38,272 bases of DNA from Pseudomonadales bacterium (GCA_013043705.1 JABDNS010000116.1:1-38272); one strand, 5' to 3'; shown: positions 27,007 through 36,614, counted from the first letter of the stretch. Program-made: numbers and translations. Notes: generated from the letters alone by a model not told the origin.

Positions 27007-28306
27007 CGCCAGACAAGCTGGAAAAAACTTGCCGCGCGCTTTGCAGCGGCAATTGGCTTGGCGTTTTTTTCGCGGCGGCCAGCGCAGCGCGCTGGTCTCG
27101 ATGATCTCGTCGGTTTCGTTGGCGGGCATGGTAGTTGCGGTTGCCTTGCTGGTATTGGTGCTGTCGGTGATGAATGGCTTTGAGCGGGAATTTCGAGAGC
27201 GCATTCTTGGCCTGGTACCGCACGCAACCATTCAATTAGACGGCTCGTCGGGTCTGCAACAAACACTAGCCGATGTAGCCAAGCAGCCATCGACACGGCG
27301 CGTATTGCCATACATTGAATTTAAGGCGCTGGCTATTCGCGGCACATCAGCACAGCCCGTTTTAGTGCAGGGCACCGACTACGATCGTTTTCGCGAGCTG
27401 GCAGGTGAATTTATTCATGGCATCGGCGGGCAAGCGCTGGCCGGCCTGGCGCCCGGTGAAGTAATTCTTGGCCAGAGGCTGGCTGACAAGCTGGGCGTTG
27501 AGCCAGGCGACAAACTTCGTTTAATGGTGATGGCGCAACGGCAAAAAGCTGCGCAGATCGATTCGTCGCTGAGCGCATCGGTGTTGTCGGGGCAGCGCGC
27601 CGCGGTGCATAGCGTTGCTTTGGTTGCAACTTTGCATACTGGCAGCGAACTCGACCAGCACATTGCGCTACTCGATCTAGCCAGTGCGGCGCAAATTACC
27701 GGCAATGAATTGGGTTACGATGGTATCCAGCTGCAATTCAACGAAGTTTTTGCTGCACCCTTGCACGCCAGGCGCATTGCCAGCGAGTTGCCGGATGCTG
27801 TGCAGGTGCAGGACTGGACCCGAACCTACGGTAATTTGTATACGGCAATCCAGTTGTCGCGGCAAATGGTGGTGCTACTGCTTGCGTCGATTATTGCGAT
27901 TGCCGCGTTTAATGTGTTCGTTACGCTTGGCATGGTGGTCAGGCACAAGCGTGCTGATATCGCCATTCTACGCTCAATGGGGCTGGCCAGGCGCCGCGTG
28001 CTCGGCGTGTTTATCTGGCAGGGCATGTGGGTTGCGTTTATCGGCGTTGGGCTGGGTTTGTTGCTTGGCTGTGGCTTGGCTTTATTGGCGCCGGCAGCGG
28101 TTAACAGCCTGCAGGGTTTATTGGGCAATGCGCTATTATCGACAGAAATATATCCAATTGATTACCTGCCGGCGCAGTTGCGTTTAACTGATCTGCTGTT
28201 GATCAGTGCTATCGCGCTGGCGATGAGTTTTGTAGCCAGTGTTATCCCCGCTTGGCAAGCCGCGCGCCTGCAGCCGGCTGCGGTTTTGAATGGCAAGGGG
28301 CGTTAA
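26996..28306 (+). CDS. lolE: LolC/LolE-type permease, second copy
   Basis: Second membrane subunit of LolCDE, 436 residues, with the same helix plan as the gene before lolD: VLVLSVMNGFEREFRERILG after the first helix, a periplasmic domain of about 220 residues, then QMVVLLLASIIAIAAFNVFV and two more helices. The C-terminal VIPAWQAARLQPAAVLNG is the FtsX-type ending. AGGA six bases before the ATG at 26996 supports this start over one 13 codons upstream. Two distinct permeases (about one-third alike by eye) argue for a LolC-LolE heterodimer rather than the single LolF found in some bacteria. Confidence 0.93.
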   Translation: MPVDARQAGKNLPRALQRQLAWRFFRGGQRSALVSMISSVSLAGMVVAVALLVLVLSVMNGFEREFRERILGLVPHATIQLDGSSGLQQTLADVAKQPSTRRVLPYIEFKALAIRGTSAQPVLVQGTDYDRFRELAGEFIHGIGGQALAGLAPGEVILGQRLADKLGVEPGDKLRLMVMAQRQKAAQIDSSLSASVLSGQRAAVHSVALVATLHTGSELDQHIALLDLASAAQITGNELGYDGIQLQFNEVFAAPLHARRIASELPDAVQVQDWTRTYGNLYTAIQLSRQMVVLLLASIIAIAAFNVFVTLGMVVRHKRADIAILRSMGLARRRVLGVFIWQGMWVAFIGVGLGLLLGCGLALLAPAAVNSLQGLLGNALLSTEIYPIDYLPAQLRLTDLLLISAIALAMSFVASVIPAWQAARLQPAAVLNGKGR

Positions 28307-28327
28307 AGTGCTAAATCGCTCACGTAT

Positions 28328-28837
28328 TCAAGCACTAAGACTTCGCGTGTTTCGCGCTTCCAGCAGCGTTTTTGAGCGGTTTCGCCAGCGACGCAGAACA
28401 CTGCTGCGCCAATAAAATTGTGTAATATGGTAGCCGGCCAGGCCCAGCACGGTGCCACAGCATAATGCGCCCAGGAACAACGGTCGCCAGGTTTGCTCCA
28501 GCAGCTCGCTAATTGATGTGAACTCCAGCGAAAATAAAAATGCGGGGTCCTGGTTTAACAAGCTACAGCCGAGCACGGTACAGAACCATGCAATAGGCAG
28601 GATGGTTAACGGGTTGGAAACCCAAACCAGCGAAACGGCCAGCGGCAAGTTTGCGCGCAGCAGCGAGGCAAGCAATGCGGCCAGCAGCATTTGCGAAGGA
28701 ATAGGCAGCGGTACGACGAACAACCCTATCAGCATCGCCCGGGATACCGAGTGGCGGTTCCAACGCAAAAGTTCTTTGGTTGTCATGCCTGCCGGCATGA
28801 TCTTTACTGCAGAGCGTGAGATCGCAAAAGCGCGCAT
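28328..28837 (-). CDS. DUF2062 membrane protein
   Basis: A 169-residue membrane protein. The family hallmark is present: LLRWNRHSVSRAMLIGLFVV, then PLPIPSQMLLAALLASLLRANLP and VWVSNPLTILPIAWF (the NPLT motif). There are three hydrophobic segments and a basic C-terminal tail (SVLRRWRNRSKTLLE). The usual basic N-terminus of DUF2062 (about 40 residues starting MPRK...) is shorter and different here. The ATG at 28837 is chosen because AGGAAG lies about 9 bases before it; the frame stays open to 28894. Function is unknown. It sits between lolE and comEC on the opposite strand, as I recall for Pseudomonas. Confidence 0.85.
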   Translation of the reverse strand: MRAFAISRSAVKIMPAGMTTKELLRWNRHSVSRAMLIGLFVVPLPIPSQMLLAALLASLLRANLPLAVSLVWVSNPLTILPIAWFCTVLGCSLLNQDPAFLFSLEFTSISELLEQTWRPLFLGALCCGTVLGLAGYHITQFYWRSSVLRRWRNRSKTLLEARNTRSLSA

Positions 28838-29034
28838 GGGGCCAACTTCCTGGGCCGCACAAGCATAATGCTGGCGCCCTGACCTTGGTGACAACCGCGC
28901 CAGTGGCGGTGTTGATTATAAAATCGTAGCTCATAAAGTAAGCATTGCTGTCGAGTGCGCGTGACGGAATTTTTATTTACTCGCTTTTCATAACAAAACC
29001 TGCATTGAAAACAGGTACTTGATCAACAGCTCGC

Positions 29035-29040
29035 AGGAGG
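29035..29040 (+). promoter_or_regulatory. Ribosome-binding site of comEC
   Basis: A perfect AGGAGG seven bases before the ATG at 29048, the strongest Shine-Dalgarno sequence in the window. It settles the comEC start. Confidence 0.85.
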
Positions 29041-29047
29041 CGACTGT

Positions 29048-31606
29048 ATGGCATGGAAGCTATCTTTTTGTGCGGGAGTTGGCAGTTTATTGCTGTTGCC
29101 CGCACTATTTGCCGCTAACACACTGGCCGCCATTGGCGTGGTTTCTGTTCTGCTTTACCTGTGGGCGTTCAGCCGTTCGCGCCGCTGGCCTTACAAAGCT
29201 TTGTTACTGTGTGCTTGCTTCGCTTTAGGCAGTGCCTACGCGCAGTGGCAGGCGCAGTTGCAACTCGAGCGGCGGCTGCCGGAAACACTAGACGGTTTCG
29301 AATATGTGATCGAGGGACGCGTACACGGAATTGTGGCGCGCAGCGAAGGCCAGCAGTTCGGCGCGCTGCGCCGTAAACAGCAGTTCGATTTTCATTTGCA
29401 TGCGCTGCGCTTGCTGAATCAAGCGGCGGGCTCAACGGCGGCTAGCAACGCGCCATCCAACGTGGTCGGCCTGAAGCGGCTGCGCTTGAGCTATTACGGT
29501 GTGCAGCGCTTCGAGAGTGGCCAGCAGTGGCGCATGGTAGTGCGCTTGCGCAGCCCCAGGGGTTGGGTAAACCCTGGTGGTTTTGACCTGGCCAAGCATG
29601 CGCTGGGCAGGCGCATTCACGCTTACGGTTACGTCCGCGAAAGTCATCCGGTGCTGCAGCTAGCCCCAGCCGATTCGATGTCGCTGCGGCTTGCGCGCCA
29701 TCGTGTACTCCAACCTTTGATAGCTTCGCTGCAATACGGGCCAATCCTGAATGCTTTGCTGTTGGGCGATAAATCTGCACTGAGCGATGCGCAGCGCACA
29801 CTTTTTATTGAAACCGGCACTGCACACCTGATGGCTATTTCCGGTTTGCATATCGCCACCGCTGCTACTGCGGGTGCGCTGCTCGCGAAGTCTTTGTTGT
29901 GGATGCTTCCGCGGCTGTTGCTTTTTGTGTCGGTGCCCACGGCTGTCGCTAGTGGCGCCGTACCGGCTGCAGTTTTCTATGCCGCACTATCGGGTTTTGC
30001 AATCTCTACGCAAAGAGCACTGGTGATGCTGCTATGCGCTGCGGCAGCGATGCTGCTGCACAGGCGCAGTTCGCCGTGGAGCGTACTTTGTACTGCTGCA
30101 ACCGGCTTATTGTTATTCGACCCGCTGGCGCTACTTGGCGGCGGCTTTTGGCTTTCTTTTTTTGCGGTTGCGGTGTTACTGCTTGCGGCCCACGGCGCTA
30201 ATAATCGGCCGATTACAGTGCAGAAAAAGCCGGTTTTTTTAACCTGGATAAAACTATTGTTCAGCGCGCAGTGCGCACTTTTGTTTGGCATGCCGTTGAT
30301 ACAGCTTGCGTTAGGGCTGCCACTGGCAATGGTTGCGCCACTGGCTAATTTACTGGCCGTGCCGATCGTCAGCTTTTGGGTCATCCCGGCCGGGCTTGCA
30401 GGTTTGCTGGCATCGTACCTGCACAACGGCATGGCGAGTGCACTGCTAGCGCTTGCCGATAAGGGCCTGTTGCTGGTGATGCACTGCTTGGCGTACTTGC
30501 AACAAACGCCACTTGCCAATTGGCGTATTGAAGGCGAGTTGGCGGGCGTTAGCATGCTGGTGGCTATGCTTGCGGCCGTTGTTTTGCTTGCTTGCAGAAA
30601 GGGGCCACTGGTGCCGCTTGCAGCGTTGCTTTGGATGGTTTTGTTTGCAATGCCGCTACTAAACTTACGCGGCGGCGGCCAATTAGCGCGTGGCGATATC
30701 TCGCTTTGGCAATTTGATGTGGGGCAGGGCACCGCGGTGCTGGTGCAGACTGCGCAGGGCAATTGGCTGTTCGATACCGGAGGCACATTTGGATTTGGCC
30801 GGGACGCCGGCAGTAGCACGCTTGTGCCCGCGCTGCGGCATATGGGTATTGCGGCGTTGGACGCTGTGATTCTCAGTCACGCCGACTCGGATCACACTGG
30901 CGGCGCTGAGTCACTCGGCAGCGCAATTGACGTAGGCCAGTGGTATACCGGTGGCAGTGCGGTTAGGGTTTTGCCCGCGGGCGTGCATGCAAAACCCTGT
31001 AAAGAGGGCGTTGCGTGGCGCCGGGATGGCGTAGCGTTTTATTTTCTTAATAACGGCGCGGGCGGGCAAAGCGAAAATAACGCATCCTGTGTGCTGATGA
31101 TACGTTCGATGTCACCGCCAGTGGCAAGTAGCCTGGATGCGACGAACGCGGCCCGGTTGCATAGGTCCGCAGGCAGCGTTTTGCTCACCGGCGATATCGA
31201 ATTGGACAGCGAAGTTGATTTGTTGCCGCTCGGCCGACGGGCGCTGGCAGCGACGGTATTGATGGCACCTCATCACGGCAGCAAGACCTCATCAACCGCG
31301 TCATTCCTTGATGTGGTTAAGCCTGGTGTCGCGTTGTTCTCCAACGGTTATCGCAACCGCTATGCGCATCCGCATGCGGCGGTGCTCGCGCGCTATCGCG
31401 CACGCGACATCCAAATCCTGCGTAGTGATTACCATGGCGCCATTCGCCTGGATTTTAAGGCCGGGCGCTGGCGTGCGCCGCACTGCGCCCGGCCTGCCAG
31501 GCGACATTTTTGGGTTTACCGGCAGCGGCCAATACGATGTGGTTGCCAGTTGTCCAAATTCCCGCCGTCCGGCTGCAATCCGCAGGCAGATGGCGGGGGT
31601 TTGTAA
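29048..31606 (+). CDS. comEC: ComEC/Rec2, DNA uptake channel
   Basis: ComEC takes single-stranded DNA across the inner membrane during natural transformation. The 852-residue protein has all three parts: an N-terminal DUF4131/OB-like region after two helices, the central Competence domain (from about residue 220, with ALLLGDKSALSDAQRTLFIE and GTAHLMAISGLHIA), and a C-terminal metallo-beta-lactamase domain with DVGQGTAVLV, the metal-binding HADSDH at residues 611-616, and LMAPHHGSKTSS. The last ~35 residues are basic and Cys-containing without family similarity. All key residues are present, so it looks functional. Whether the cell is competent depends on genes outside the window. Confidence 0.96.
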   Translation: MAWKLSFCAGVGSLLLLPALFAANTLAAIGVVSVLLYLWAFSRSRRWPYKALLLCACFALGSAYAQWQAQLQLERRLPETLDGFEYVIEGRVHGIVARSEGQQFGALRRKQQFDFHLHALRLLNQAAGSTAASNAPSNVVGLKRLRLSYYGVQRFESGQQWRMVVRLRSPRGWVNPGGFDLAKHALGRRIHAYGYVRESHPVLQLAPADSMSLRLARHRVLQPLIASLQYGPILNALLLGDKSALSDAQRTLFIETGTAHLMAISGLHIATAATAGALLAKSLLWMLPRLLLFVSVPTAVASGAVPAAVFYAALSGFAISTQRALVMLLCAAAAMLLHRRSSPWSVLCTAATGLLLFDPLALLGGGFWLSFFAVAVLLLAAHGANNRPITVQKKPVFLTWIKLLFSAQCALLFGMPLIQLALGLPLAMVAPLANLLAVPIVSFWVIPAGLAGLLASYLHNGMASALLALADKGLLLVMHCLAYLQQTPLANWRIEGELAGVSMLVAMLAAVVLLACRKGPLVPLAALLWMVLFAMPLLNLRGGGQLARGDISLWQFDVGQGTAVLVQTAQGNWLFDTGGTFGFGRDAGSSTLVPALRHMGIAALDAVILSHADSDHTGGAESLGSAIDVGQWYTGGSAVRVLPAGVHAKPCKEGVAWRRDGVAFYFLNNGAGGQSENNASCVLMIRSMSPPVASSLDATNAARLHRSAGSVLLTGDIELDSEVDLLPLGRRALAATVLMAPHHGSKTSSTASFLDVVKPGVALFSNGYRNRYAHPHAAVLARYRARDIQILRSDYHGAIRLDFKAGRWRAPHCARPARRHFWVYRQRPIRCGCQLSKFPPSGCNPQADGGGL

Positions 31607-31679
31607 AGGATGCCACTGTCTACCGGCTGCTTATTGCGCTACATTCTTTATCGCTTTGTTGATCAGGGGAGCTTGATTC

Positions 31680-32330
31680 GTGTTTGAATTTGTAAAAGCC
31701 GGTGGTTGGCTAATGATTCCAATCCTGGCCTTTTCTGTGGTTGCGGTTGCTATCTGCCTGGAGCGGTTGTGGGCGCTGAACAGCCGGCGACTGGTGCCCG
31801 AAGACTTGCTCGCCGATGTCTGGACCCGGCTAAAAGCGGGCAAGCTGGATAACGAGGCGCTCGCCCAGTTGCGCGGCGATTCGGCATTGGGTCTTATTCT
31901 TGCGGCAGGCTTGAACAACGCCAATGCTGGCAGGGACATCATGAAAGAGAGTATTGGTGAGGCCGCCAGCTACGTGATACACGACATGGAGCGTTACCTG
32001 AATACGCTCGGCACCATTGCGTCGGTGTCGCCTTTGATGGGTTTGCTCGGAACCGTCATCGGTATGATTACGGTTTTCTCGGAGCTAATGCTGCACGGCA
32101 CCGGCAACGTGGCCATTCTTGCCGGCGGTATTTCGCAAGCACTCATTACAACCGCATCGGGTATTACCGTTGCGATACCTGCATTGATGATGCATCGCTA
32201 TTTCCAGCGCAAGATCGACACGGTAGTGGTTACGCTGGAACAAGAGGCAATCAAGTTGGTCGATGCACTTTATAGCCAGCGCGACGTGCAGGTGGCCGGC
32301 GCACCGGCAACCCCTGCGGTTGCTGTTTGA
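31680..32330 (+). CDS. exbB: ExbB/TolQ-family proton channel subunit
   Basis: A 216-residue MotA/TolQ/ExbB family protein with three membrane helices (about residues 10-29, 110-135 and 150-175). LGTIASVSPLMGLLGTVIGM and GISQALITTASGITVAIPAL are the conserved channel helices. With ExbD it forms a proton-driven motor that powers TonB or a related partner. The GTG at 31680 has AGGGGAG eight bases upstream. No tonB or tolA is in the window, so its partner is not shown. The exbD gene follows after 37 bases. Confidence 0.92.
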   Translation: MFEFVKAGGWLMIPILAFSVVAVAICLERLWALNSRRLVPEDLLADVWTRLKAGKLDNEALAQLRGDSALGLILAAGLNNANAGRDIMKESIGEAASYVIHDMERYLNTLGTIASVSPLMGLLGTVIGMITVFSELMLHGTGNVAILAGGISQALITTASGITVAIPALMMHRYFQRKIDTVVVTLEQEAIKLVDALYSQRDVQVAGAPATPAVAV

Positions 32331-32367
32331 CCTTAGCTTAGAAACTTACTTAAAAAAGAGATTCGTC

Positions 32368-32790
32368 TTGCAGTTCAAGCGCCAGCGCCGCCAGGATATT
32401 GATGTCAACTTAACGCCATTGATCGATGTGGTGTTTTTGTTGCTGATTTTTTTCATGGTGTCTACCAGTTTCGTCAAAGAGTCGCACCTGACCTTGAATC
32501 TACCGCGCGCCACAAATTCGCAGTCCAGCGATGGGCGCACCGGTTCGCTGGAAGTGGTAATCGACCAGAATGGCTTTTACCGCATTGCCGATAAATCATT
32601 AATAGACGATAGTGTTGCTACATTGAGCAGCGCGCTGCGCAACCTTTCCGGAGAAAATTACCAGCAGCCGCTAACGATTACTGCCGATGCTGGTGCACCA
32701 TACCAAGCGGTGGTAAGGGTTATCGATATTGGTGGCAAGCTCGGTTTCTCGCAAGTCAATATTACTACCCAGGATGAAGACGCCGAATAG
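32368..32790 (+). CDS. exbD: ExbD/TolR-family proton channel subunit
   Basis: A 140-residue partner of the ExbB protein. The single membrane helix has the conserved proton-carrying aspartate Asp20 (VNLTPLIDVVFLLLIFFMVS); the periplasmic domain ends in the TolR/ExbD-type fold (QPLTITADAGAPYQAVVRVI). The start is taken as the TTG at 32368, which matches the family N-terminus and has AAGAG about 8 bases upstream; the frame is open upstream into exbB. It is followed closely by lpxK. Confidence 0.9.
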   Translation: MQFKRQRRQDIDVNLTPLIDVVFLLLIFFMVSTSFVKESHLTLNLPRATNSQSSDGRTGSLEVVIDQNGFYRIADKSLIDDSVATLSSALRNLSGENYQQPLTITADAGAPYQAVVRVIDIGGKLGFSQVNITTQDEDAE

Positions 32791-32803
32791 GCGACCTGGC
32801 GCA

Positions 32804-34096
32804 ATGCCTGCTGGTGCAGACAAACAGCAAGAAGCCAGCCCGGCAAACAGCAAGGTTTTAACGCGCCGTTCACTGCGCCATTCCCTGCGAGAATCGATCG
32901 AGTCCAGCCTGCAGGCCCTATGGTATCCGCGTACTGAGCGCGGCGGCCTATGCTCTACGCTGTTGCTGCCACTAAGTTATGTTTATGCACGCATAGTCAA
33001 GCGCAAACTGGTGCAGCGGCTCTCACCGGGCTTTGATGATGCGATGCGTCCCGATTGCCTGGTGGTGGTGGTAGGAAACATCACGGTGGGCGGCACCGGA
33101 AAAACCCCTTTTTTACTCAAGCTCGCTGAAACCCTGCACACGCGCGAATATTCATTTGCGGTATTAAGCCGCGGTTATGGCGGCTCGCATGTAGCCCACT
33201 CCGATCAGCCGCGCTGGGTTTCGGTAGATGACGATGCCGCTGTGGTGGGTGATGAGCCGCTGTTACTGGCTACCGAAATAGCCAGGTTCACCGATGATAC
33301 CCGGCCCGCTGTGATGATCGGTGCCAAACGCAAACAGGCAATGCAAAAGGTACTTGCTGAGCGCGCCGCACTTGGCGTTCGCACCGACGTGATCCTTAGT
33401 GATGATGGCCTGCAGCACTACGCGCTAGCGCGCGATGTAGAGTTTGCCGTTGTCGACGATGCGCGCCGCTTTGGCAATCGCCGCCTGCTACCGGCCGGCC
33501 CGCTGCGCGAGCCAGTGGCACGACTGCAACTTTGCGATACGATTATTTTGAATGGTGCGGCTGCGTCTGGCACCTTGGCGTTAGAGGGGCAGGCTGCACT
33601 GGGTATGCAGTTGCACCTTAGTGCGTTTCGCCCACTTGCTTTGCCCGCCGCTAATGATCCGCGCCAGCACAGCACAGAATCTTTTGCGCAAGCGCTTGAA
33701 CGCGCAGACACGGTTATTGCGGTGGCGGCGCTGGGCAACCCGCGCCGCTTTTTCGATGCTTTGCGCGAGCTATTGCAGAAAACCGCCCCCGGCAAGAAAC
33801 TGGCTTGCGCAGCCTTTGCAGACCATCACGCTTATTGTCTTGCGGACTTTGAACACCTGGCTGGCGAGCACAAAGGTGCGGGTGAGGCGGTTTTTATTAT
33901 GACCGGCAAAGACGCGGTAAAATGCAGGCAGTTCGCGGACAGCATGCCGCTGCCCAGTGGCGTCGCAGAAGTTGAAGTTGATGTGCATGGCTCGGCCTTT
34001 ACCGCGGTGTTTAGCGGCCTGCAGCAGTTATCGGCCTGGCGCGAAGCGCAAAATCGTAGCCTGCTTAGCACTGCTGCAGACGATGCCAGTGCGTGA
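32804..34096 (+). CDS. lpxK: LpxK, tetraacyldisaccharide 4'-kinase
   Basis: LpxK phosphorylates the lipid A precursor at the 4' position to give lipid IVA, on the inner face of the cytoplasmic membrane. The P-loop [12 protein letters not shown] is at residues 91-102. Also present are [18 protein letters not shown] and the [15 protein letters not shown] stretch with the catalytic DDGLQH. The membrane-associated N-terminal helix ([16 protein letters not shown]) is preceded by about 38 extra residues, and the total of 430 residues is long for LpxK (E. coli 328). The ATG at 32804 is preferred; ATGs at 32774 and 32729 would overlap exbD. There is no better start closer to the conserved part. Confidence 0.94.
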   Translation: MPAGADKQQEASPANSKVLTRRSLRHSLRESIESSLQALWYPRTERGGLCSTLLLPLSYVYARIVKRKLVQRLSPGFDDAMRPDCLVVVVGNITVGGTGKTPFLLKLAETLHTREYSFAVLSRGYGGSHVAHSDQPRWVSVDDDAAVVGDEPLLLATEIARFTDDTRPAVMIGAKRKQAMQKVLAERAALGVRTDVILSDDGLQHYALARDVEFAVVDDARRFGNRRLLPAGPLREPVARLQLCDTIILNGAAASGTLALEGQAALGMQLHLSAFRPLALPAANDPRQHSTESFAQALERADTVIAVAALGNPRRFFDALRELLQKTAPGKKLACAAFADHHAYCLADFEHLAGEHKGAGEAVFIMTGKDAVKCRQFADSMPLPSGVAEVEVDVHGSAFTAVFSGLQQLSAWREAQNRSLLSTAADDASA

Positions 34097-34177
34097 TACA
34101 GGTTCGCAGCGTGGCCGGGCTAAAGCTCGTGCGATTATGCAAGCTTGCGCCGTTACTTTTCATAATGGATCAAGATA

Positions 34178-34993
34178 TTGAGCAATAGAGCTAGCAACCC
34201 TTCACGTTACTGCATCGTTATTCCGGCGCGGTACGCGTCCACTCGTTTGCCTGGCAAGCCGCTTGCGGATATTGCCGGCAAGCCGATGATACAGCGCGTG
34301 TACGAGCGTGCCAGCAAGTCGGCCGCGGCCGAAATTATAGTGGCTACCGACGACCAGCGTGTATTTGATGTCGTTGAAGGATTTGGCGGGCGCGTGGTGA
34401 TGACCAGTAGCGAACACCCGTCGGGCACCGATCGCCTGTGCGAGGTGGCGCAATCCTGCAATTTCGCTGCGCAGGATATCGTGGTTAACCTGCAGGGCGA
34501 TGAGCCGGAAATGCCGGTTGCGGTACTCGAGCAGGTGGCAGCCAATTTAGAGCACAACCCGTTGGCTGATATCGCCACGATGTGTACACCGATTAACGAT
34601 ATCGACGAGCTGCTGGATACCAATGCGGTTAAGGTGGTGCGCGACGTGCAGGATTTCGCACTGTATTTTTCTCGCGCCGCCATACCGCACCTGCGCGGAG
34701 CCAATCCAGACGCGCTGGCTGCACTGCGCGAACAGTTTGAAAACACCGGGGGTGATGTTAACGCAGGCTATTATAGACACTTGGGTTTATATGCCTACCG
34801 GGTTCGCGCGCTGCAAGCCTTTGTCAGCTGGCCGGTATCGCCATTGGAAGCGAGCGAAAAGCTCGAACAGTTGCGCGCGCTTAGCAACGGTTTACGCATT
34901 CACTGCGCCGAGGCTGTAGCCCAAGTGCCACCCGGCATTGATTGTCCTGAAGACCTGGAGCGCGCCAGGAAAAATATTGCCGCTGCAAATTAA
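34178..34993 (+). CDS. kdsB: KdsB, CMP-KDO synthetase
   Basis: KdsB activates KDO with CTP for addition to lipid A. The 271-residue protein shows VIPARYASTRLPGKPLADIA (nucleotide-binding loop), ATDDQRVFDVVE, SGTDRLCEVA, VNLQGDEPEMP, and YYRHLGLYAYRV with the SPLEASEKLEQLRAL motif. The length is slightly over the E. coli 248. The start is TTG at 34178 with GGA about 8 bases before; the nearby ATG at 34165 is out of frame. In Pseudomonas a small Trm112-type gene sits between lpxK and kdsB; here the 81-base gap is too short for one. Confidence 0.96.
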   Translation: MSNRASNPSRYCIVIPARYASTRLPGKPLADIAGKPMIQRVYERASKSAAAEIIVATDDQRVFDVVEGFGGRVVMTSSEHPSGTDRLCEVAQSCNFAAQDIVVNLQGDEPEMPVAVLEQVAANLEHNPLADIATMCTPINDIDELLDTNAVKVVRDVQDFALYFSRAAIPHLRGANPDALAALREQFENTGGDVNAGYYRHLGLYAYRVRALQAFVSWPVSPLEASEKLEQLRALSNGLRIHCAEAVAQVPPGIDCPEDLERARKNIAAAN

Positions 34994-35019
34994 GCCGCCG
35001 CAAAAAAAGAGGCATAGTG

Positions 35020-35514
35020 ATGCCAGAGAAAACCCGCATATTGTTCGTCTGCCTTGGCAATATCTGCAGATCGCCAACCGCCCATGCAGTTGTCGACGCG
35101 TGGATTAGCCGACGCAAGCTTGGCGATTTAATCGAGGTGGACTCCTGTGGAACCGGAGACTGGCATATTGGCCACGCACCGGATGCCAGGGCCACCGACG
35201 CTGCAGCTCAGCGTGGCTATGACCTGGCGCCGCTGCGTGCCAGGCAAATCGAGCGCAAGGACTTCGACCGCTTCGATCTAATCCTTGCTATGGACAACGC
35301 TAATTTGCTGGATATTCGCGCCATGTCGCCGGCTTCCTACGCGGGTGAAATTGACCTGTTCTTGCGTTATACAGGCATTGAATTACCGCTTGAAGTGCCC
35401 GATCCGTATTACGGCGGCGAGGATGGATTTGCTGAGGTATTGCAACTGGTTGAGCGCGCCACCGCGCAATTGCTCGATAAACTGGCTGGCCCAGGCACAG
35501 GCGAAGATTTTTAA
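35020..35514 (+). CDS. Low-molecular-weight protein-tyrosine phosphatase
   Basis: A 164-residue phosphatase with the N-terminal loop FVCLGNICRSP: nucleophile Cys11 and Arg17 of the CX5R motif. The general acid is Asp128 in the DPYYGG stretch, a form typical of the family. Such enzymes remove phosphate from tyrosine, often acting on tyrosine kinases of polysaccharide export; no such kinase is in the window, so the substrate is unknown. The ATG at 35020 has AGAGG about 8 bases upstream; the GTG just before it is less likely. It sits between kdsB and murB and is probably cotranscribed with them. Confidence 0.93.
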   Translation: MPEKTRILFVCLGNICRSPTAHAVVDAWISRRKLGDLIEVDSCGTGDWHIGHAPDARATDAAAQRGYDLAPLRARQIERKDFDRFDLILAMDNANLLDIRAMSPASYAGEIDLFLRYTGIELPLEVPDPYYGGEDGFAEVLQLVERATAQLLDKLAGPGTGEDF

Positions 35515-35516
35515 TC

Positions 35517-36614
35517 GTGCCGGCGGAATATGTTTCCAACTGTAATTTGCAGCGCATGCATACGTTGCAATTAAAGAGCCGCGCACGGCTGTTTGCCAGC
35601 TTGGACAATGTCGAGGCACTGCCTTCGCTAATCGAGCATGCAGATTCAAAAGGGCTTGCCGTTGTGCCTATAGGGCAGGGCAGCAACATCGTACCGGCTC
35701 GCGAGGTAGACGCCCTTGTGGTTGGGCTGGCCTTGCAGGGGCAGCGCGTGCTTGACGACAGCGATGATTTTATCAGGTTACAGGTACAGGCTGGCGAGAA
35801 CTGGCACGCGCTGGTTGAGCGCTGTGTAGCCGAGCACTGGTACGGGCTGGAAAACCTTGCATTGATACCCGGCCTGGTAGGCGCCGCACCGATCCAGAAT
35901 ATTGGCGCCTACGGCGTGGAAGTAGCCTCCTGCGTAGAGAGCGTGCAAATCGCGCCGCTGGATCGGCGCGCAATTGCCGGGCTCGCCAGTGCGCGTGGCT
36001 GGCAATGTAACGCGCAGGGTATTTATTCACTGACTAAACAACAATGCGAGTTTGCCTATCGCGATAGCCTGTTCAAAGGCGCACTCAAAGGCCTGTGCAT
36101 AGTTGTGTCGCTGGTGTTGCGTTTAAGCAAGCGCTACCAGCCTGAGCTTGCCTATCCCGCTTTGGCTAATCACCTTGGCATAGCTGGCCGCAGCAATGCT
36201 GCATTACCTTGCGCGCGCCAGGTATTCGACGCAGTGGTTGCTATTCGCCGTGAGAAATTACCCGACCCGGCGCGTGTGCCCAATGCGGGCAGTTTTTTTC
36301 ACAACCCGGTGGTCAGCGCCGCGCTCGCCAATGAATTGCAGCAGCGCCACCCGGCATTGCCGATGTATGCGGTGCCCGGCGCTACCGACAAACGCAAACT
36401 GGCGGCCGCATGGCTAATTGAATACTGTGGTTTCAAAGGGCGCGAAGGCGCTGCGGTTGGCATGTATGCCAAGCAGGCGTTGGTGCTGGTGAACCACCAG
36501 CCTGGCCGGGCCAGCGCCGACGATGTATTGTCGCTCGCGGCCGAGATAGTGAAAGCAGTAGAGGCGGCGTTCGGTGTTCGCCTGCAGCGGGAGCCGGAGT
36601 TGATTGGTGCGTAG
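35517..36614 (+). CDS. murB: MurB, UDP-N-acetylenolpyruvoylglucosamine reductase
   Basis: MurB makes UDP-N-acetylmuramic acid, using FAD and NADPH, for peptidoglycan. The 365-residue product fits the longer MurB type of E. coli: the FAD-binding region has PIGQGSNIVPA and GLENLALIPGLVGAAPIQNIGAYG; catalytic residues are in YRDSLFKG (Arg182), NAGSFFHNP (Ser259) and the closing EPELIG (Glu). The start is a GTG two bases after the phosphatase stop, so translation is likely coupled. It is convergent with ppsR. Confidence 0.96.
   Translation: MPAEYVSNCNLQRMHTLQLKSRARLFASLDNVEALPSLIEHADSKGLAVVPIGQGSNIVPAREVDALVVGLALQGQRVLDDSDDFIRLQVQAGENWHALVERCVAEHWYGLENLALIPGLVGAAPIQNIGAYGVEVASCVESVQIAPLDRRAIAGLASARGWQCNAQGIYSLTKQQCEFAYRDSLFKGALKGLCIVVSLVLRLSKRYQPELAYPALANHLGIAGRSNAALPCARQVFDAVVAIRREKLPDPARVPNAGSFFHNPVVSAALANELQQRHPALPMYAVPGATDKRKLAAAWLIEYCGFKGREGAAVGMYAKQALVLVNHQPGRASADDVLSLAAEIVKAVEAAFGVRLQREPELIGA

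Noticed and set aside
28563-28934. Alternative minus-strand frame over the DUF2062 gene, starting MSYDFIINTATGAVV
   Set aside because: I considered it as a frameshifted N-terminus for DUF2062 because that protein's own N-terminus is short. It does not resemble the family N-terminus, and the chosen start has a good ribosome site.
28998-29016. ACCTG / CAGGT hairpin before comEC
   Set aside because: Five base pairs with a nine-base loop is within chance expectation, and nothing else marks it as regulatory.
29977-30819. 280-codon minus-strand open frame
   Set aside because: Antisense to the comEC Competence domain; composition is Ser/Ala/Pro-rich and family-free.
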